This document shows, piece by piece, positions 44,427-53,507 of a stretch of DNA of 64,000 nucleotides (position 1 is its first letter; each line of letters begins with the position of its first letter). A model generated the notes under the pieces. The model was given only the letters and a program-made list of their open reading frames with translations, ran no database searches and was not told the DNA's origin. Position numbers and translations under genes: made by a program. The stretch comes from Seleniivibrio woodruffii (GTDB lineage Bacteria; Chrysiogenota; Deferribacteres; Deferribacterales; Geovibrionaceae), in assembly GCF_004339245.1 (NCBI RefSeq), contig NZ_SMGG01000003.1:647106-711105 (forward strand), written 5' to 3'.

Positions 44427-45191
44427 ATGAGATTTTGCAGATTTCTGGACGGGCTGGCTGAGAAAAAAGGTATTGTTGACGGAGACGTTATCCGTGAGAT
44501 AGAGGGTTCTTTCTTCGGAGAATACGTTGTGACGGACAGAGTGCGTGATTTTGCATCGGCAAAACTCCTGCCTCCGGTCAATCCTTCAAAATTCGTCTGT
44601 GTTGCCAGAAACTATTCCGAACACGCAAAGGAACTGGGCAACGAGGTTCCCGAAGTGCCCATGATATTTCTGAAACCTTCAACAGCCGTATGCGGTCACG
44701 GGGACGAGGTTATTTTTCCCCGAACCAGCCAGCATGTGGATTTTGAAGGCGAACTGGCTGTGGTCATAGGACAGAAATGCAGAAAGGTGAAGCGTGAGCA
44801 CGCCGAAAGATATATATTCGGCTACACCTGCATAAACGACTACACGGCAAGAGACCTTCAGAAGATAGATAATAAATTTGCCAGAGCCAAGGGTTTCGAC
44901 ACCTTCGCCCCCATAGGGCCGGTCATTCAGACGGACTTCGACTGGCGCACGGCAAGGATAAAAACATTCGTTAACGGCGAGCTGAAACAGGACGGCACAA
45001 CCGACCTTATGATAAACGACGTTCCCGCTCTGATAGAGTTCATGAGCGAGATAATGACCCTTCTGCCGGGCGATGTCATTGCCACCGGAACTCCGGCGGG
45101 CATAGGGCGTGTGCAGGTGGGCGACACTGTCGATGTTGAGATAGAAGGCATCGGCAGACTGTCAAACGTTATAGCAGCCGATGGAAAATAG
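44427..45191 (+). CDS. Fumarylacetoacetate hydrolase family protein
   Basis: 254 residues. FVCVARNYSEHAKELGNEVPEVPMIFLKPSTAVCGHGD, VDFEGELAVVIG (metal-binding Glu pair), GYTCINDYTARDLQ, GFDTFAPIGPVI and LLPGDVIATGTPAGIG are the family blocks. Members cleave beta-diketones or decarboxylate oxaloacetate-like acids; the substrate is unresolved. The open frame begins with a TTG at 44415, but ATG 44427 gives the normal MRFCRFLDG start. Confidence 0.92.
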   Translation: MRFCRFLDGLAEKKGIVDGDVIREIEGSFFGEYVVTDRVRDFASAKLLPPVNPSKFVCVARNYSEHAKELGNEVPEVPMIFLKPSTAVCGHGDEVIFPRTSQHVDFEGELAVVIGQKCRKVKREHAERYIFGYTCINDYTARDLQKIDNKFARAKGFDTFAPIGPVIQTDFDWRTARIKTFVNGELKQDGTTDLMINDVPALIEFMSEIMTLLPGDVIATGTPAGIGRVQVGDTVDVEIEGIGRLSNVIAADGK

Positions 45192-45420
45192 AGTGGACTG
45201 TCTGCTGTGCGGCACCTGCTGCACCGCTTTCGACATTAAAGAGATAGACAAAAAGGCCGGAGAGCGATGCAGATTTCTCTCACCGGAAAATCTCTGCACA
45301 ATATACGAGAAACGTCCGTGGGGCTGTAAGGGCTATAAGCCGGACGAGCTCTGTGTCCTCGTCAGCACTCTGAAAGACGAGGAGAAGGTCAAAGTTTTCA
45401 GAAACATATACGAGGTTTAG
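45181..45420 (+). CDS. YkgJ-like cysteine-cluster protein
   Basis: 79 residues with CLLCGTCC, ARCRFL-type CRFLSPENLCTIYEKRPWGCKGY, the eight-cysteine zinc/iron-sulphur cluster pattern of the YkgJ (CxxCxxCC) family. Cytoplasmic, function not established. It overlaps the FAH gene by 11 bp and abuts coaE. Confidence 0.88.
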   Translation: MENRVDCLLCGTCCTAFDIKEIDKKAGERCRFLSPENLCTIYEKRPWGCKGYKPDELCVLVSTLKDEEKVKVFRNIYEV

Positions 45421-46047
45421 ATGTATCTGGGGCTCACAGGCAACATCGCAAGCGGAAAGAGTACGGCGGCCATGTTCTTTGAAAAGCACGGCTGTTACTG
45501 CATAGATACGGACGAGATAAGCCGAATAGTCATGCGGCCGGGTGAAGCCGCCTATGAAGGCGTGGTTCAGGCTTTCGGAAACGATGTTGTTTCGGAGGAC
45601 GGAACTCTTGACAGAGCGAAGATTAGGGGTATTGTGTTCAACGATCCCGAAAAGCGGAAGGTTCTGGAGGGGATAGTTCAGCCTGCGATACTGAAATATG
45701 AATCCAAGGCTGTAGGAGCCATAAAGGGCAAGGACGACAAGGCCGTCATAATCACTCAGGCGGCACTGACTGTGGAATCCGGAAGCTATAAGAGGTTTGA
45801 CGGGCTTATAGTGGTTTATACCGATCCGCAGGTTCAGCTTGAGCGGGTTGTTAAGCGGGACAGGATATCCGAAGAGGATGCCCGCAAGATAATCGATGCC
45901 CAGATGCCCATTGAAGAGAAGCTGAAATACGCAAACTTTATTATAAATAATTCCGGCGACCACGACAGGCTTGAGCGTGAGGTTCGGCGGGTGATTGAGC
46001 TGATAAAACTTTTCGGCAAATGTAAAAAGATGTCGTCAAAAAAGTGA
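45421..46047 (+). CDS. coaE: CoaE dephospho-CoA kinase
   Basis: 208 residues. The P-loop is GLTGNIASGKST, followed by the DTDEISR motif and VYTDPQVQLERVVKRDRISEEDARKIIDAQM (lid/arginine region), and IINNSGD near the end. Last step of CoA synthesis. Start codon immediately follows the YkgJ stop. Confidence 0.96.
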   Translation: MYLGLTGNIASGKSTAAMFFEKHGCYCIDTDEISRIVMRPGEAAYEGVVQAFGNDVVSEDGTLDRAKIRGIVFNDPEKRKVLEGIVQPAILKYESKAVGAIKGKDDKAVIITQAALTVESGSYKRFDGLIVVYTDPQVQLERVVKRDRISEEDARKIIDAQMPIEEKLKYANFIINNSGDHDRLEREVRRVIELIKLFGKCKKMSSKK

Positions 46048-46137
46048 ATCTTCTCCCTCCTTTGACAAAGGAGGGTTGGGGTGGATTTTCTGAGAATTTA
46101 ATTTAAATCCCTTTAATCTCCTTCAAAAAGTGGGGAA
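46047..46137 (+). repeat. Palindromic repeat, family B
   Basis: A perfect 9 bp-arm palindrome of CCCTCCTTT and AAAGGAGGG around GAC (46055-46075), then TTGGGGTGGATTTTCTGAG. Related copies lie at 59172-59249 and 63456-63583. It fills the coaE-hypA gap. Confidence 0.7.
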
Positions 46138-46159
46138 ATATTGTGCGGGAGGACAGAAT

Positions 46160-46504
46160 ATGCACGAAGTAGGTGTTGCCACCAGTCTTATCGAACTGGT
46201 GATAGAGACCGCAAAGGCCAACGATGCCAAGATTGTGCGCAGTGTCACGGCAAAAATAGGGAGACTCTCCGCCGTTGACGGCGAGGCACTGAAATTCGCC
46301 TATGAGGCCATCAAAGAGGACTACCCAATTCTGGCGGAGTCAACACTCATAATCGACAATGTTCCCGTTACGGGGAAATGTGAATCCTGCGGCGAAACCG
46401 ACACCTATGAGGAGATGTTCTTCTCCTGTTCAAAGTGCGGTTCATTCAGCGTTAAGCTCCTTACAGGCGAAGAACTTACGGTTTCAGAAATAGAGGTGGA
46501 CTGA
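46160..46504 (+). CDS. hypA: HypA hydrogenase nickel insertion protein
   Basis: 114 residues starting MHEVGVATSLIE; the N-terminal Met-His-Glu is the nickel site. A zinc-binding pair of CxxC motifs (CESC, CSKC; Cys74/77 and 90/93) is intact. With HypB it delivers Ni to the hydrogenase large subunit. An open frame starts at 46130, but HypA function needs the His2 start, and GGGAGG precedes ATG 46160. The stop overlaps hypB. Confidence 0.96.
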   Translation: MHEVGVATSLIELVIETAKANDAKIVRSVTAKIGRLSAVDGEALKFAYEAIKEDYPILAESTLIIDNVPVTGKCESCGETDTYEEMFFSCSKCGSFSVKLLTGEELTVSEIEVD

Positions 46505-47157
46505 TGAAGATTGTTAATGTGCAGGAAAAAATACTCACCAAGAACGAGATGAAGGCCGCAGAGATGCGAGAGAAACTCAAATCCGTAGCGGTTCTCAACT
46601 TTGTTTCATCCCCCGGCAGCGGAAAGACCTCCACTCTGGAAAAAGTTCTGGTGATGCTTAAAGATAGATACAAAATAGCCGTTGTTGAGGGCGACCAGCA
46701 AACGACCCACGATGCGGACAGGATAAACGCCACGGGAGTTAAAGCGTTTCAGGTGAACACAGGAAACGCATGCCACCTTGAGGCGATAGACATCGAAAGG
46801 GCACTGGAAACTCTGGGCTACGACCTTGATCTGCTGATAATCGAAAACGTGGGCAACCTTGTTTGTCCTGCGGAATACGATCTGGGCGAGGATGCGAAGG
46901 TTGTTCTGCTCTCCGTTACCGAAGGGGACGACAAACCTGCCAAATACCCCGTTATGACCCGTGCAGGTTCGGCCTATATCATCAATAAGATAGACCTGCT
47001 CCCCTATGTGGATTTCAATGTGGACAAATGCATTGAATATGCAAGGGGCATTCAGCCTGAGCTTGAGTTCTTCACCACTTCATGCAGAACCGGAGAGGGG
47101 CTTGACAAAGTGGCTGACTACATCGAAAGAATGATCCTGAAGAAAAAAGGGAAATAG
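46504..47157 (+). CDS. hypB: HypB hydrogenase nickel GTPase
   Basis: 217 residues. The P-loop SSPGSGKTS, VEGDQQTTHDADRI, the metal site NTGNACHLEA and NKIDLLPYVDF are standard. It lacks both the N-terminal CxxCGC high-affinity nickel motif and a His-rich storage stretch. hypC, D, E and F are not in this window, so maturation genes are dispersed. It abuts rnhB. Confidence 0.96.
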   Translation: MKIVNVQEKILTKNEMKAAEMREKLKSVAVLNFVSSPGSGKTSTLEKVLVMLKDRYKIAVVEGDQQTTHDADRINATGVKAFQVNTGNACHLEAIDIERALETLGYDLDLLIIENVGNLVCPAEYDLGEDAKVVLLSVTEGDDKPAKYPVMTRAGSAYIINKIDLLPYVDFNVDKCIEYARGIQPELEFFTTSCRTGEGLDKVADYIERMILKKKGK

Positions 47158-47709
47158 ATGCTCACTGTCGGAATAGACGAGGTGGGCAGGGGATGTCTGG
47201 CGGGGCCTGTGGTTGCCGCCTGCGTCATTCTGCCTGAGGATTTTTCCGATGAACGCCTCATCGACTCGAAAAAAATTCCCGAAAAGCGCAGAAAGCTTCT
47301 GGACGGGGTTATCCGTCAGAACGCCCTTGCCATAGGCATCGGCATTGTGGAGAACACCGTCATTGACGAAATAAACATTGTCAACGCCACCAAGCGTGCC
47401 ATGATGGACGCTCTGGGTCAGATAACCATAGAATATCATAAGATAATCGTGGACGCTGTTGAGCTGAAAGACGTTAAAGTGCCACTGGAACACCCGTTCA
47501 AAGCAGAGGATAAGTTTCAGTGCGTTGCCGCCGCCTCTATTGTTGCGAAGGTCTTTCGGGATGCGCTGATGACGAAGATGCACATTCAGTATCCCGACTA
47601 CGACTGGTATTCCAACAAAGGCTACGGCGCACCCAAACACCTTGAAGGCATACGGAAACACGGGCTGACGCCTCTGCACCGTCTGACATTCTGCGGGAAC
47701 TTCATCTGA
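47158..47709 (+). CDS. rnhB: Ribonuclease HII
   Basis: 183 residues. GIDEVGRGCLAGPVVAACVIL carries the catalytic Asp-Glu pair; DSKKIPEKRR, HPFKAEDKFQCVAAASIVAKVFRD and GAPKHLEGIRKHGLTPLHRLTF are conserved. It removes RNA from RNA-DNA hybrids. It starts directly after hypB. Confidence 0.97.
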   Translation: MLTVGIDEVGRGCLAGPVVAACVILPEDFSDERLIDSKKIPEKRRKLLDGVIRQNALAIGIGIVENTVIDEINIVNATKRAMMDALGQITIEYHKIIVDAVELKDVKVPLEHPFKAEDKFQCVAAASIVAKVFRDALMTKMHIQYPDYDWYSNKGYGAPKHLEGIRKHGLTPLHRLTFCGNFI

Positions 47710-48041
47710 TGCTGGGGCTTGGCGGAAAGGGCGAGAAACAGGCTGAGAAATACCTTGTTTCTCAGGGCTATGAGATAGTTGAGAGAAATTTCCGCTGTAA
47801 GTTCGGCGAGATAGACATAATAGCCCGAAAGGGGGGCGTTCTGGTGTTTGTTGAAGTGAAGACCAGAAGCGGTTCCGGTTTCGGAATGGGGTTTGAATCC
47901 GTGACGCAGAAAAAGCAGGAGAAGCTTCTGCTCACTGCGCAGGCATACATGGCGGGTCGGCCGCCCACAGCCGCACGGTTTGACGTTGTCTCAATAGACA
48001 GCGGCAAAATAACCCATATTCAGAATGCGTTCGGAGCATAA
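47709..48041 (+). CDS. yraN: YraN family (UPF0102) endonuclease-like protein
   Basis: 110 residues. GEKQAEKYLVSQGYEIVERNFRCKFGEIDIIARKGGVLVFVEVKTRSG has the PD-(D/E)XK nuclease core (E, D, ExK). The rnhB-yraN order is widespread. Biological role not settled. Confidence 0.94.
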   Translation: MLGLGGKGEKQAEKYLVSQGYEIVERNFRCKFGEIDIIARKGGVLVFVEVKTRSGSGFGMGFESVTQKKQEKLLLTAQAYMAGRPPTAARFDVVSIDSGKITHIQNAFGA

Positions 48042-48114
48042 CGGCATTTCTGCTTGAAAATTCATCGCTTGATGATATAATCCTACACCTTTTATAAAAT
48101 TGGAGAATCTCAAT

Positions 48115-48840
48115 ATGTACACACTTGGCTTGTCGGTTGCGATATCAACTGTTCTTTCGCTCATCCTTTACTTCCTTACATACAGCATATTCTGGCCGAT
48201 ATTCTTGTTCCTTGTCAGCGTATTGGGTATCAACTTCCTTGTGGGCAAAAAGTTTATGACCAAGCTCACAGACCATTTCAAACTGGTTGAAAAAGACCTT
48301 ACCGCAGGACGTTCCGAAAAGGCGATCGAAAGGCTGAAAGAGGCATATCCCTTCGGTAAATGGCAGTTTTTCGTTAAAGAACAGATAGATGCCCAGATAG
48401 GTATCATACTGTACACAGCTCAGAAGTTTGATGAGGCCGAAGCGTATCTGAAAAACGGTTTTTCCAGAAACTGGATGTCAATGGCTATGCTGGCGGCTCT
48501 CAGGTTTAAAGCGGGCGAGTTCGACAAATGCTACACCATCATGGATAAAGCTATCAAAGGCTCTCCTAAACAGGGCTTTTTATACAGCCTTTACGCATTC
48601 TTCCTTCTGGAGAACGGCAACGTTGACAAAGCGGTTGTCATCCTTTCCAAAGGTGCGGACAAAAACCCTCTGGACGATAAACTCCAGTCGGCAATGGAAG
48701 CCGTTAAAAACGGCAAGAAGCTGAAAATGCAGAACTACGGAAACCTGTGGCTCCAGATGCATCTGGGCGCAAAACTTCCTCAGGGCGCAAAACCCTATCA
48801 GCAGTTCCTTGCAAATCAGCGTATGGGTAAAAGAAGGTAA
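48115..48840 (+). CDS. Membrane-anchored TPR-like protein of unknown function
   Basis: 241 residues. Two membrane helices at the N-terminus (MYTLGLSVAISTVLSLILYFLTYSIFWPIFLFLVSVLGINFLVG) are followed by a helical region with tetratricopeptide-like repeats (AQKFDEAEAYLKNGF, AGEFDKCYTIMDKAIK, NGNVDKAVVILSKGADKNP). A frame opens at TTG 48100, but ATG 48115 fits GGAG spacing. Probably a scaffold; no partner is known. Confidence 0.8.
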   Translation: MYTLGLSVAISTVLSLILYFLTYSIFWPIFLFLVSVLGINFLVGKKFMTKLTDHFKLVEKDLTAGRSEKAIERLKEAYPFGKWQFFVKEQIDAQIGIILYTAQKFDEAEAYLKNGFSRNWMSMAMLAALRFKAGEFDKCYTIMDKAIKGSPKQGFLYSLYAFFLLENGNVDKAVVILSKGADKNPLDDKLQSAMEAVKNGKKLKMQNYGNLWLQMHLGAKLPQGAKPYQQFLANQRMGKRR

Positions 48841-48842
48841 TA

Positions 48843-49625
48843 TTGAAAGATATACAGAATCTCAGGGACAACAGAAACCTTGATGTCGACCGTGTCGGCA
48901 TCAAGGATCTGCAATATCCCGTTATTCTTTCCGACCGCAACAAGGGCAAACAGAACACTATCGCCCGCATCAACATGTATGTGCGCCTGCCCCACGATTT
49001 CAAAGGCACCCATATGTCAAGGTTCGTTGAGATACTCAGCCGTCACTCCGATGATATAAATCTCTACTCTGTCGGGCATATTCTGGACGAAATGAAAGAG
49101 CGTCTGGACAGCGAAGAGGCGTTCATAGAGCTGGCTTTCAACTATTTCGTGCGCAAAAAAGCTCCAGTTTCCGGACAGGAAGCTATGATGGACTACTACT
49201 GCGAATATTTCGGTTCGTCAGGCCCGAAAGGGCGTGATGCCGTCATGAGTGTCCGTGTGCCCGTTATGACCCTGTGCCCCTGCTCGAAAGAGATAAGCCA
49301 ATATGGTGCGCATAACCAGAGAGGCTATGTGACCATTTCCGTCCGCATGAAAAAACTTATGTGGATAGAGGAGATAATAGAGATTGCCGAGACTTCGGCA
49401 TCCTCGCCTGTTTACCCTCTGCTGAAACGTGAGGACGAAAAATACGTCACCGAGCATTCATACGAAAACCCTACCTTTGTGGAGGACGTAGTTCGAAATG
49501 CCGCCACAAAGCTGATGGCAGATGAGCGTGTGGTCTGGTTCGAGGTTTCCAGTGAAAACATGGAGAGCATCCACAACCACTCAGCCTATGCCGTTATAAC
49601 ACGGGATAAGCGGACTCAGTCCTGA
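48843..49625 (+). CDS. folE2: FolE2, GTP cyclohydrolase type IB
   Basis: 260 residues. VGIKDLQYPV, GTHMSRFVEIL, VSVRVPVMTLCPCSKEISQYGAHNQRGYVTISVR and SHENMESIHNHSAYA-like WFEVSSENMESIHNHSAYA define the family (catalytic Cys in LCPCSKE). It makes dihydroneopterin triphosphate for folate and queuosine. It starts with TTG at 48843 behind GAAGG, two bases after the previous stop. FolE2 often serves where zinc is scarce; no zinc-type operator is seen here. Confidence 0.94.
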   Translation: MKDIQNLRDNRNLDVDRVGIKDLQYPVILSDRNKGKQNTIARINMYVRLPHDFKGTHMSRFVEILSRHSDDINLYSVGHILDEMKERLDSEEAFIELAFNYFVRKKAPVSGQEAMMDYYCEYFGSSGPKGRDAVMSVRVPVMTLCPCSKEISQYGAHNQRGYVTISVRMKKLMWIEEIIEIAETSASSPVYPLLKREDEKYVTEHSYENPTFVEDVVRNAATKLMADERVVWFEVSSENMESIHNHSAYAVITRDKRTQS

Positions 49626-49626
49626 C

Positions 49627-50223
49627 ATGCCGTCAGCAGTTCTGCTCTCTTTTCTGCTCTACGTTGCCATAAGCACCTTCACACCGGGGCCAAATAATCT
49701 TATTTCCATGAACACCGCCAGAATGCACGGTTTTTCCGTCACTTTCAGGCTAATAGCGGGAATATCGTCAGGATTTTTTACTGTGATAGTCCTCAGTGCA
49801 CTGCTAAGTGCGGGGATGATGGGTGCCAGCGAAAACTACCTTGTTTTTATGAAATACACAGGTGCGGCATATATCGTCTGGCTGGCGTGGATAGTTTTCA
49901 AAGAAAAACCTGAAGAATCACTCCCCAGAAGAAAGGCTCCGACTTTCCTGACCGGATTTCTGCTCCAGTTCATGAACGTTAAGGGACTTCTGTACGGTCT
50001 CACGGTGGTTTCAGGCTTTATTCTGCCCTACTATGACTCTGCGGTATCGATAATTCTGTTCGCTCTGCTTCTGGCATTTATCAGCGCAATGAGCACCTTT
50101 TCATGGGGGCTTGCCGGAAGTTTCTTCAAAAGATTTCTTAATAAGCACTATAAGATAGCTAATGCCGTAATGGCGATTTTACTGCTTGAGTGCGCTTTCA
50201 GCCTTCTTTTCACAAAGTTCTGA
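49627..50223 (+). CDS. LysE/RhtB family amino acid exporter
   Basis: 198 residues, about six membrane helices. FTPGPNNLISMNTARMHGF near the N-terminus is the LysE signature, and GAAYIVWLAWIVFK is conserved. It exports amino acids or related compounds; substrate unknown. Start codon directly follows folE2. Confidence 0.9.
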   Translation: MPSAVLLSFLLYVAISTFTPGPNNLISMNTARMHGFSVTFRLIAGISSGFFTVIVLSALLSAGMMGASENYLVFMKYTGAAYIVWLAWIVFKEKPEESLPRRKAPTFLTGFLLQFMNVKGLLYGLTVVSGFILPYYDSAVSIILFALLLAFISAMSTFSWGLAGSFFKRFLNKHYKIANAVMAILLLECAFSLLFTKF

Positions 50224-50232
50224 TTAGAATAC

Positions 50233-50328
50233 CGTCATTCTGAACCCGCAGGATGAAGAATCTCTTTTCAGGTAATTGACTTATGTTTTCCCGTCACTGC
50301 GAGGGCTTCAGCCGGAGAATCTCTCTTC
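50233..50328 (+). repeat. Dispersed palindromic repeat, family A (two partial units)
   Basis: CGTCATTCTGAA...GAAGAATCTC (50233-50263) and CGTCACTGCGAGGGCTTCAGCC...GAATCTCTC (50292-50325), between lysE-like and mltD genes. Degenerate compared with the 607 and 13637 copies. Confidence 0.55.
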
Positions 50329-50331
50329 AAC

Positions 50332-50367
50332 AAAAAAAGGCCGTGGAACTTTTCAGCTCACGGCCTT
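50332..50367 (-). terminator. Terminator of mltD
   Basis: Minus strand: GGCCGTG, 13-base loop, CACGGCC followed by seven Ts. 23 bp after the mltD stop codon. Confidence 0.9.
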
Positions 50368-50389
50368 CATATATTTACATTAAAAACGC

Positions 50390-52222
50390 TTAGTCGATTC
50401 TCAGAACCATTCCGGGGCGGATGCCTTTGCCCACGCCGTTCGTTCTTTTGATATCGTCAACTGTAGTTCCGAATTTTTTAGCGATTGCCCAGAGGTTGTC
50501 GCCGTTTCTGACCTTATACTTTGTGGTCTTTGAAACAGATGTTGCTCTGGCTGCCTTGCCGGATGTTGAGGAGATGGTGAGGCTTTGTCCGACCATGATG
50601 CTGTTGCCTCTGATGCCGTTGGCCTCTCTGATGCTGGCCACTGTAGTTCCGAATTTCTGAGCTATGCGGAACAGGTTGTCGCCAGATCTGACCTTGTATC
50701 TTACGACGGTGTCTCTGCGTTCCGTCTGTTCTTTAAGGGGTTTTGTGATGGGGATACGTTTATCCCTGTCGCTGTAGTAGGTGTCGGAGATAACCAGTGA
50801 CTGGCCTCTTCTCATGCTTCTGGGCGACATGTCGTTATTGAGGGCTGAAAGTTCGTCAGCTGTGAGGCCGTATCTGGCCGCAATGCTGTAGAAGGTTTCG
50901 CCTCTGCGGACTGTGTGAACCTTGGGATTGTATCTTTTAAGCTCCTGCGCGAAGCCTGCGTTGAGTTCTTCGTCATAAACATCGGGGATGGGTACGAAAA
51001 CATAGGTGTCTTTCATTACACGGTTAACGGAGAATCCGTTCGCCTTTTTAAGATCTGTGGTATCCAGTCCGTATTCCTGCGCAATGCTTGTCAGGTTGTC
51101 TCCCTCTTTTGCTTTAACAACATAAAACTGTGCAAGCTGTTCCTCTGTGACATGTTCCAGCTTGTTTTCAAGCATAACACGCTTGCCGTAGGGAACACGC
51201 AGAACGTATTCGCCGACGGGGGGCGTCATGGGAGTCATCAGCTCGGGGTTAAGTTCTCTGAGGGTATCTATGTCCGTTTCCAGAAGATCGGCCAGAACAT
51301 AGAGGTTCGACTGGCTGTAAAGTGTGACCTTTTCATAGAGCATTGGGAGTCCGTTGGGTGTATCGAAACCGAATTCCTGATAGTTCCTTGCCAGATAGCG
51401 CAGGGCGAGGAATTTCGGCACATAGTCTTTTGTTTCGTTGCGGAGATAGGTTTTCTCACGGGTGGAGAGCTCGTAGAAATCTCTTGTTTCGTAGCGTCTT
51501 ATGGCAGTGGTTATCTTGCCCTGACCTGCGTTGTATGCCGCCAGTGCCAGATACCAGTCGCCCAGATTGTTGTAAAGATCTTTCAGGTGTCGTGCGGCGG
51601 CAGTTGTGGCTTTTTCAAAGTCACGGCGTTCGTCGACCCAGAAGTTGTAGTTAAGGTCATACATTTTGCCTGTTCCCTTCATAAACTGCCACATTCCGCA
51701 TGCGCCCGCATGGGATGTGATGGAGGGGTTGAATCCGCTTTCGGTGAAGGGCAGATATGTAAGGTCGTCCGGCACTCCTTCTCTGCGGAAGATGTCACGG
51801 ACTATATAGATGTACTGATTTGAGCGGTTGAGCCATCTCTGGAAAGTGGTGGCGTATCTGTTGGTGTAGAGGTTTACATAGAAGTTGAATCTTTCCTCTT
51901 CCACAAGTGCTATTGTGTCGTATTTTCCGTATTCGGTGTCGCTCTGGTCGAGGTGGAACTCGGTCTGTTTCTTAAGAACGTTGTATATATCGAGCTCTCT
52001 GGATTTGAAATCCTCCAGAAAAGAGTACATTTCGTATTTATCAAAAAGTTCGGGGGGAGTCTGTTCCTGCTGGTCTAAAACCGGTGCTTCGTCCTGAATT
52101 TTTTTGGGTTTGTAGGGTGCCTGAGAGAGTGAATCCGCATCGGCGGGGGAGGGTGAGTTTGTTATCGGCGCACAGGCCGTAAACGCTAAAAAACTAAGGG
52201 CTAGAAATATATATCTATTCAT
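50390..52222 (-). CDS. mltD: MltD-like membrane-bound lytic transglycosylase with four LysM domains
   Basis: 610 residues. A lipoprotein signal (FLAFTAC) anchors it. The SLT domain (~residues 110-270) has the catalytic Glu in PFTESGFNPSITSHAGACGMWQF and AYNAGQGKI. Four LysM repeats follow, beginning VVKAKEGDNLTSIA, HTVRRGETFYSIA, YKVRSGDNLFRIA and YKVRNGDNLWAIA, which bind peptidoglycan. It cleaves glycan strands. Because FlgJ here lacks a muramidase, an enzyme of this kind could open the wall for flagella, but that is speculation. Confidence 0.95.
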   Translation of the reverse strand: MNRYIFLALSFLAFTACAPITNSPSPADADSLSQAPYKPKKIQDEAPVLDQQEQTPPELFDKYEMYSFLEDFKSRELDIYNVLKKQTEFHLDQSDTEYGKYDTIALVEEERFNFYVNLYTNRYATTFQRWLNRSNQYIYIVRDIFRREGVPDDLTYLPFTESGFNPSITSHAGACGMWQFMKGTGKMYDLNYNFWVDERRDFEKATTAAARHLKDLYNNLGDWYLALAAYNAGQGKITTAIRRYETRDFYELSTREKTYLRNETKDYVPKFLALRYLARNYQEFGFDTPNGLPMLYEKVTLYSQSNLYVLADLLETDIDTLRELNPELMTPMTPPVGEYVLRVPYGKRVMLENKLEHVTEEQLAQFYVVKAKEGDNLTSIAQEYGLDTTDLKKANGFSVNRVMKDTYVFVPIPDVYDEELNAGFAQELKRYNPKVHTVRRGETFYSIAARYGLTADELSALNNDMSPRSMRRGQSLVISDTYYSDRDKRIPITKPLKEQTERRDTVVRYKVRSGDNLFRIAQKFGTTVASIREANGIRGNSIMVGQSLTISSTSGKAARATSVSKTTKYKVRNGDNLWAIAKKFGTTVDDIKRTNGVGKGIRPGMVLRID

Positions 52223-52286
52223 GGGACAACCTTTTGCTTGTAATGAATGTTTCAGTATACATAAAACACGCTTTTAATGCAAGATA

Positions 52287-53051
52287 TTAAAACCGTTTTA
52301 TACCACTCTGTACGATGGCAAACTTCCTGTTAATCTCTGCCATGGCGGCTCTTTTCTGTGAAAGTGTAAGTTTTTTGCACCGCACGAAGCGGGCGAGCGA
52401 CACCAGTCTGATGGATTCGATGAACATGACGTTCTTGCTGAGCTGGTCGTCGGTGACGGCACGGCGGATGATAAGTTTTTCCTGAATAAAGTGAATGTGG
52501 TGCTTTGCTGAGACCCTGAGCCAGAGGTCGTAGTCCTCGCAGACCCGCATGCCGGGGTCGAAAAATCCGCAGGTCATGAAGATGCTGCGGTGCATCGCTG
52601 TGGACGAGGGGCTCATGCGGCACATGTCCAGCAGTTTTGTGAAAACCTGCCCGCCGTATTTTGCGTGCTTGTCGGTCTGGTTTACGAACTTGTCTGTCTT
52701 GAACCAGAATTCGTCTGTGAAGCAGAAGAGCCATCCCTTTTCGAATATCTCGTTCTGCTTCTCCAGTTTTTTCGGGAGCCAGACGTCGTCTGAGTCCAGA
52801 AAAGCTATGTATTCGCCTTTTGCCGCACGGATACCTGTGTTTCTGGCGGCGCTGACACCCTGATTGGTGTCGTGGCGGATGTAGTTTATCAGGTTCATAT
52901 AGGGCTTAAGACATTGAGCAACCGAGAGGTCCGAGCCGTCATCCACAACTATTATCTCATAGTCCTTAAAGGTCTGGCAGAGAACGGATTCAATCGCTGA
53001 ACGAAGGGTGTCCGTCCTGTTGTAGACCGGAATGACGACGCTGAATTTCAT
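52287..53051 (-). CDS. Family 2 glycosyltransferase
   Basis: 254 residues: FSVVIPVYNRTDTLRSAIESVLCQTFKDYEIIVVDDGSD, the metal motif FLDSDDVWLPKK and MRVCEDYDLWLR. It is the last gene of the long cysE-to-GT operon and overlaps the Lrp gene by 4 bp, which is an odd place for a sugar transferase. Acceptor unknown. Confidence 0.92.
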   Translation of the reverse strand: MKFSVVIPVYNRTDTLRSAIESVLCQTFKDYEIIVVDDGSDLSVAQCLKPYMNLINYIRHDTNQGVSAARNTGIRAAKGEYIAFLDSDDVWLPKKLEKQNEIFEKGWLFCFTDEFWFKTDKFVNQTDKHAKYGGQVFTKLLDMCRMSPSSTAMHRSIFMTCGFFDPGMRVCEDYDLWLRVSAKHHIHFIQEKLIIRRAVTDDQLSKNVMFIESIRLVSLARFVRCKKLTLSQKRAAMAEINRKFAIVQSGIKRF

Positions 53052-53506
53052 ACGGGTCTCTTTTTGTCCAGCTTGGTGGAGAAGACAAGAATTGTGTTTG
53101 TCTTGTCCACGCCCTGCACGTTGCGGATCTTTTTAATAAGCTTTGAGAGCGTGTCGGTGTTTTTTGTGACCACGTGCAGAAGGAAGGTGAAGTCCCCCGT
53201 AACGTGGTGACAGCCGAGGATATCCTCGTCCAGATCCTTTATGGTGATCTCAAAATCGTCTATATGCTTTGCGTTGTCGATGGATATGCCTATGAAGGCG
53301 ATAACATCGTAGCCCAGCTGTTTGTAGTCGATATCCACAGTGTAGTTGCGGATTATCCCCTGTGATTCCAGTTTCTTAATTCTGTCGATGACAGACGGGG
53401 ACTTCATGTCTGCCGCTTTTGCCATGTCGGCATAGGATGTTCTGGCATTTTTAACAAGCATGTTAAGAATAAGTTTATCGACTTCGTCGATATTGTGCTG
53501 ACGCAT
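53048..53506 (-). CDS. Lrp/AsnC family transcriptional regulator
   Basis: 152 residues. N-terminal helix-turn-helix (EVDKLILNMLVKNARTSYADMAKAADMKSPSVIDRIKKLESQGII) and the RAM ligand domain (GCHHVTGDFTFLLHVVTKNTDTLSKLIKKIRNVQGVDKTNTILVF). The GCHxVTGxxDxxL-type segment has TF where D is usual. Such regulators respond to amino acids or small ligands; its neighbours in cysteine metabolism hint at an amino-acid signal. Confidence 0.93.
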   Translation of the reverse strand: MRQHNIDEVDKLILNMLVKNARTSYADMAKAADMKSPSVIDRIKKLESQGIIRNYTVDIDYKQLGYDVIAFIGISIDNAKHIDDFEITIKDLDEDILGCHHVTGDFTFLLHVVTKNTDTLSKLIKKIRNVQGVDKTNTILVFSTKLDKKRPV

Positions 53507-53507
53507 T